Shown here piece by piece: positions 5,945 to 6,593 of a stretch of 6,593 nucleotides of DNA (the stretch's first letter is position 1; each line of letters begins with the position of its first letter). The stretch comes from JARICQ01 sp964527205. GTDB taxonomy: Bacteria > Bacillota > Clostridia > Tissierellales > Tissierellaceae. A model generated the notes under the pieces. It saw only the letters and a list, made by a program, of their open reading frames with translations, did not search any database and was not told where the DNA came from. A program made the translations under genes and the position numbers. The stretch spans positions 1 through 6,593 of the forward strand of contig CAZGQG010000059.1 of the NCBI GenBank assembly GCA_964527205.1, in the 5' to 3' direction.

Positions 5945-5970
5945 AGGAACCCTTAGGGTCCTTCCCTCCT
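5945..5970 (-). promoter_or_regulatory. nusG SD with hairpin in the spacer
   Basis: AGGAGGG (5970-5964) is followed by an inverted repeat: AGGA-CCC (5962-5956), loop TAA, GGG-T-TCCT (5952-5945), that is 7 bp with one bulged T. GAACAT and ATG 5938 follow. Linear spacing from AGGAGGG to ATG is 25 nt; with the hairpin folded the unpaired spacer is 7 nt. No start codon lies at normal distance from the SD. It sits 5 nt past the secE stop. Confidence 0.55.
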
Positions 5971-5975
5971 TCTTA

Positions 5976-6185
5976 CTACTTAATTATAAGCTGAAGTCCA
6001 CCATTTATTATAATATCAAGTATCCATACTATGATAGCTACAATAATACTCAAACCTACTACAACTGCGGTGTAATTAAGTAATTCTTTTTTTGTAGGCC
6101 AAGATACTTTTCTCAGTTCAGCTCTAACACCTCTAAAATAAGTCTTCATTCTCTTGGTCTTCTTTACATCTGTTGGTGATGCCAT
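5976..6185 (-). CDS. secE: Preprotein translocase subunit SecE
   Basis: SecE clamps the two halves of SecY in the SecYEG channel of the cytoplasmic membrane. The product is 69 residues, the short single-span form usual in Gram-positives: a basic cytoplasmic start (MASPTDVKKTKRMKTYFRGV), the amphipathic signature RAELRKVSWPTKKELLNYT at about 21-39, one membrane helix at about 40-61 (VVVGLSIIVAIIVWILDIII), and a short tail. I use ATG 6185, which has AGGA followed by GTGAG about 10 nt upstream. An in-frame TTG at 6209 would add eight residues but lies before this site. Gaps are 33 nt from rpmG and 37 nt to nusG, so the three genes are very likely co-transcribed. Confidence 0.96.
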   Translation of the reverse strand: MASPTDVKKTKRMKTYFRGVRAELRKVSWPTKKELLNYTAVVVGLSIIVAIIVWILDIIINGGLQLIIK

Positions 6186-6218
6186 ATTACTCACTTCCTT
6201 AGTTTTCAATTATAGTAA

Positions 6219-6368
6219 TTATTTCGTTTCCTTATGAGCAGTATGTTCCTTGCAAAACTTACAATATTTTTTAAGTTCTATTCTCTCAGTATTATTACTT
6301 TTGTTTTTAGATGAAATATAATTTCTTTGTTTACATTCTTCACAAGCTAAAGTTACTCTAGTTCTCAC
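6219..6368 (-). CDS. rpmG: 50S ribosomal protein L33 (zinc-binding form), GTG start
   Basis: Small protein of the large subunit near the E site. Translation from GTG 6368 gives 49 residues, starting MRTRVTLACEECKQRNY and ending HTAHKETK, followed by TAA at 6219. Two CxxC pairs (Cys9/Cys12 and Cys36/Cys39) show it is the zinc-binding type rather than the cysteine-free paralogue some Firmicutes use under zinc limitation. Length is normal for L33. The start is set by GGAGGTG (6381-6375), with 8 nt from GGAGG to GTG. An ATG two bases earlier (6370) is out of frame and is followed directly by TGA. It is the first gene after the tuf terminator and a promoter, and leads the rpmG-secE-nusG-rplK-rplA unit. 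Confidence 0.97.
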   Translation of the reverse strand: MRTRVTLACEECKQRNYISSKNKSNNTERIELKKYCKFCKEHTAHKETK

Positions 6369-6443
6369 ATCCAACACCTCCTACAAAACTGTTTATATAA
6401 ATGCTATAAGCACAATCGCTCAATCTTTACAGTGTACCTATAT

Positions 6444-6472
6444 AAATTATCATAAATAGAAATTTATGTCAA
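6444..6472 (-). promoter_or_regulatory. Probable sigma-A promoter for rpmG-secE-nusG-rplKA
   Basis: A perfect -35 box TTGACA (6472-6467) lies just past the tuf terminator. The -10 is less clear: GATAAT (6451-6446) matches better but with a 15-bp spacer, while TAATTT (6449-6444) has the ideal 17-bp spacer and a TG one base before it. Transcription should start near 6437-6440, leaving about 70 nt of leader before rpmG with no strong structure that I can see. Confidence 0.65.
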
Positions 6473-6494
6473 TAAAAATATATTATTTAAGCCT

Positions 6495-6525
6495 AAAAAA
6501 GACTAGGTTAAAAGACCTAGTCTTT
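6495..6525 (-). terminator. Intrinsic terminator of tuf
   Basis: AAAGACTAGGT (6525-6515) pairs perfectly over 11 bp with ACCTAGTCTTT (6508-6498), with a 6-nt loop, and the T-run continues to 6495. It begins 12 nt after the tuf stop. This is the strongest terminator in the window and separates tuf from the rpmG unit. Confidence 0.93.
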
Positions 6526-6537
6526 CTTTTTTCTTTC

Positions 6538-6593
6538 TTATCCAGTGATAACCTTAGTTACTACTCCTGATCCTACTGTTCTTCCACCTTCAC
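6538..6593 (-). CDS. tuf: Elongation factor Tu (3' end only)
   Basis: Only the last 17 codons, a partial codon and the TAA stop are inside the window. The reading is (R)EGGRTVGSGVVTKVITG, the C-terminal strand of EF-Tu domain III; REGGRTVG.GVVTK is highly characteristic of the family. EF-Tu delivers aminoacyl-tRNA to the ribosome as a GTPase. The gene continues beyond base 6593. A strong terminator follows 12 nt after the stop. Clostridia often carry two nearly identical tuf genes, so this may be one of a pair; the window cannot tell. Confidence 0.93.
   Translation of the reverse strand, partial: EGGRTVGSGVVTKVITG

Noticed and set aside
6186..6209. TTG at 6209 as the secE start (eight more residues)
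   Set aside because: ATG 6185 has a ribosome site before it; the TTG has none and lies only 9 nt after the rpmG stop.
1..6593. CRISPR array, insertion sequence, tRNA gene, attachment site or an unknown protein system
   Set aside because: No spaced direct repeats, transposase, terminal repeats or cloverleaf could be seen. All coding space is taken by conserved housekeeping genes in a known order.

Overview
The window is a core ribosomal protein and RNA polymerase locus from a low-GC Firmicute. Every gene lies on the minus strand, so transcription runs from high to low coordinates. The gene order is tuf (3' end only), rpmG, secE, nusG, rplK, rplA, rplJ, rplL, rpoB (first 889 codons plus part of one). 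AT-rich codon use, strong Shine-Dalgarno (SD) sites and the protein sequences suggest the class Clostridia, possibly near Tissierellales; that finer placement is a guess. tuf directly upstream of rpmG-secE, and no methyltransferase gene between rplL and rpoB, differ from the Bacillus subtilis layout.

Right end (6593-6369): the last codons of EF-Tu, a strong intrinsic terminator, then a TTGACA promoter and about 70 nt of leader before rpmG. Middle (6368-4126): rpmG, secE, nusG, rplK and rplA are closely spaced and read as one transcription unit. Look-alikes of the ribosomal protein L1 binding site of 23S rRNA stand before both rplK and rplA, which suggests feedback control by L1. nusG has its SD 25 nt from the start codon, with a hairpin between them that would bring the two to normal spacing.

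Centre left (4125-2991): an exact-consensus sigma-A promoter begins 5 nt after the rplA stop. It drives an L10 leader RNA with an overlapping terminator hairpin, then rplJ and rplL (the L10(L12)4 stalk). Left (2990-1): a terminator hairpin follows rplL. The 321-bp spacer then holds a second hairpin, an extended -10 promoter and a third hairpin before rpoB.

The genes supply the GTPase-stalk and L1-stalk proteins, EF-Tu, the SecE translocase subunit, elongation factor NusG and the RNA polymerase beta subunit. I see no mobile element, CRISPR array, tRNA or defence gene, and no new protein system. The interest is in the untranslated regions and in an unusual residue in L11.
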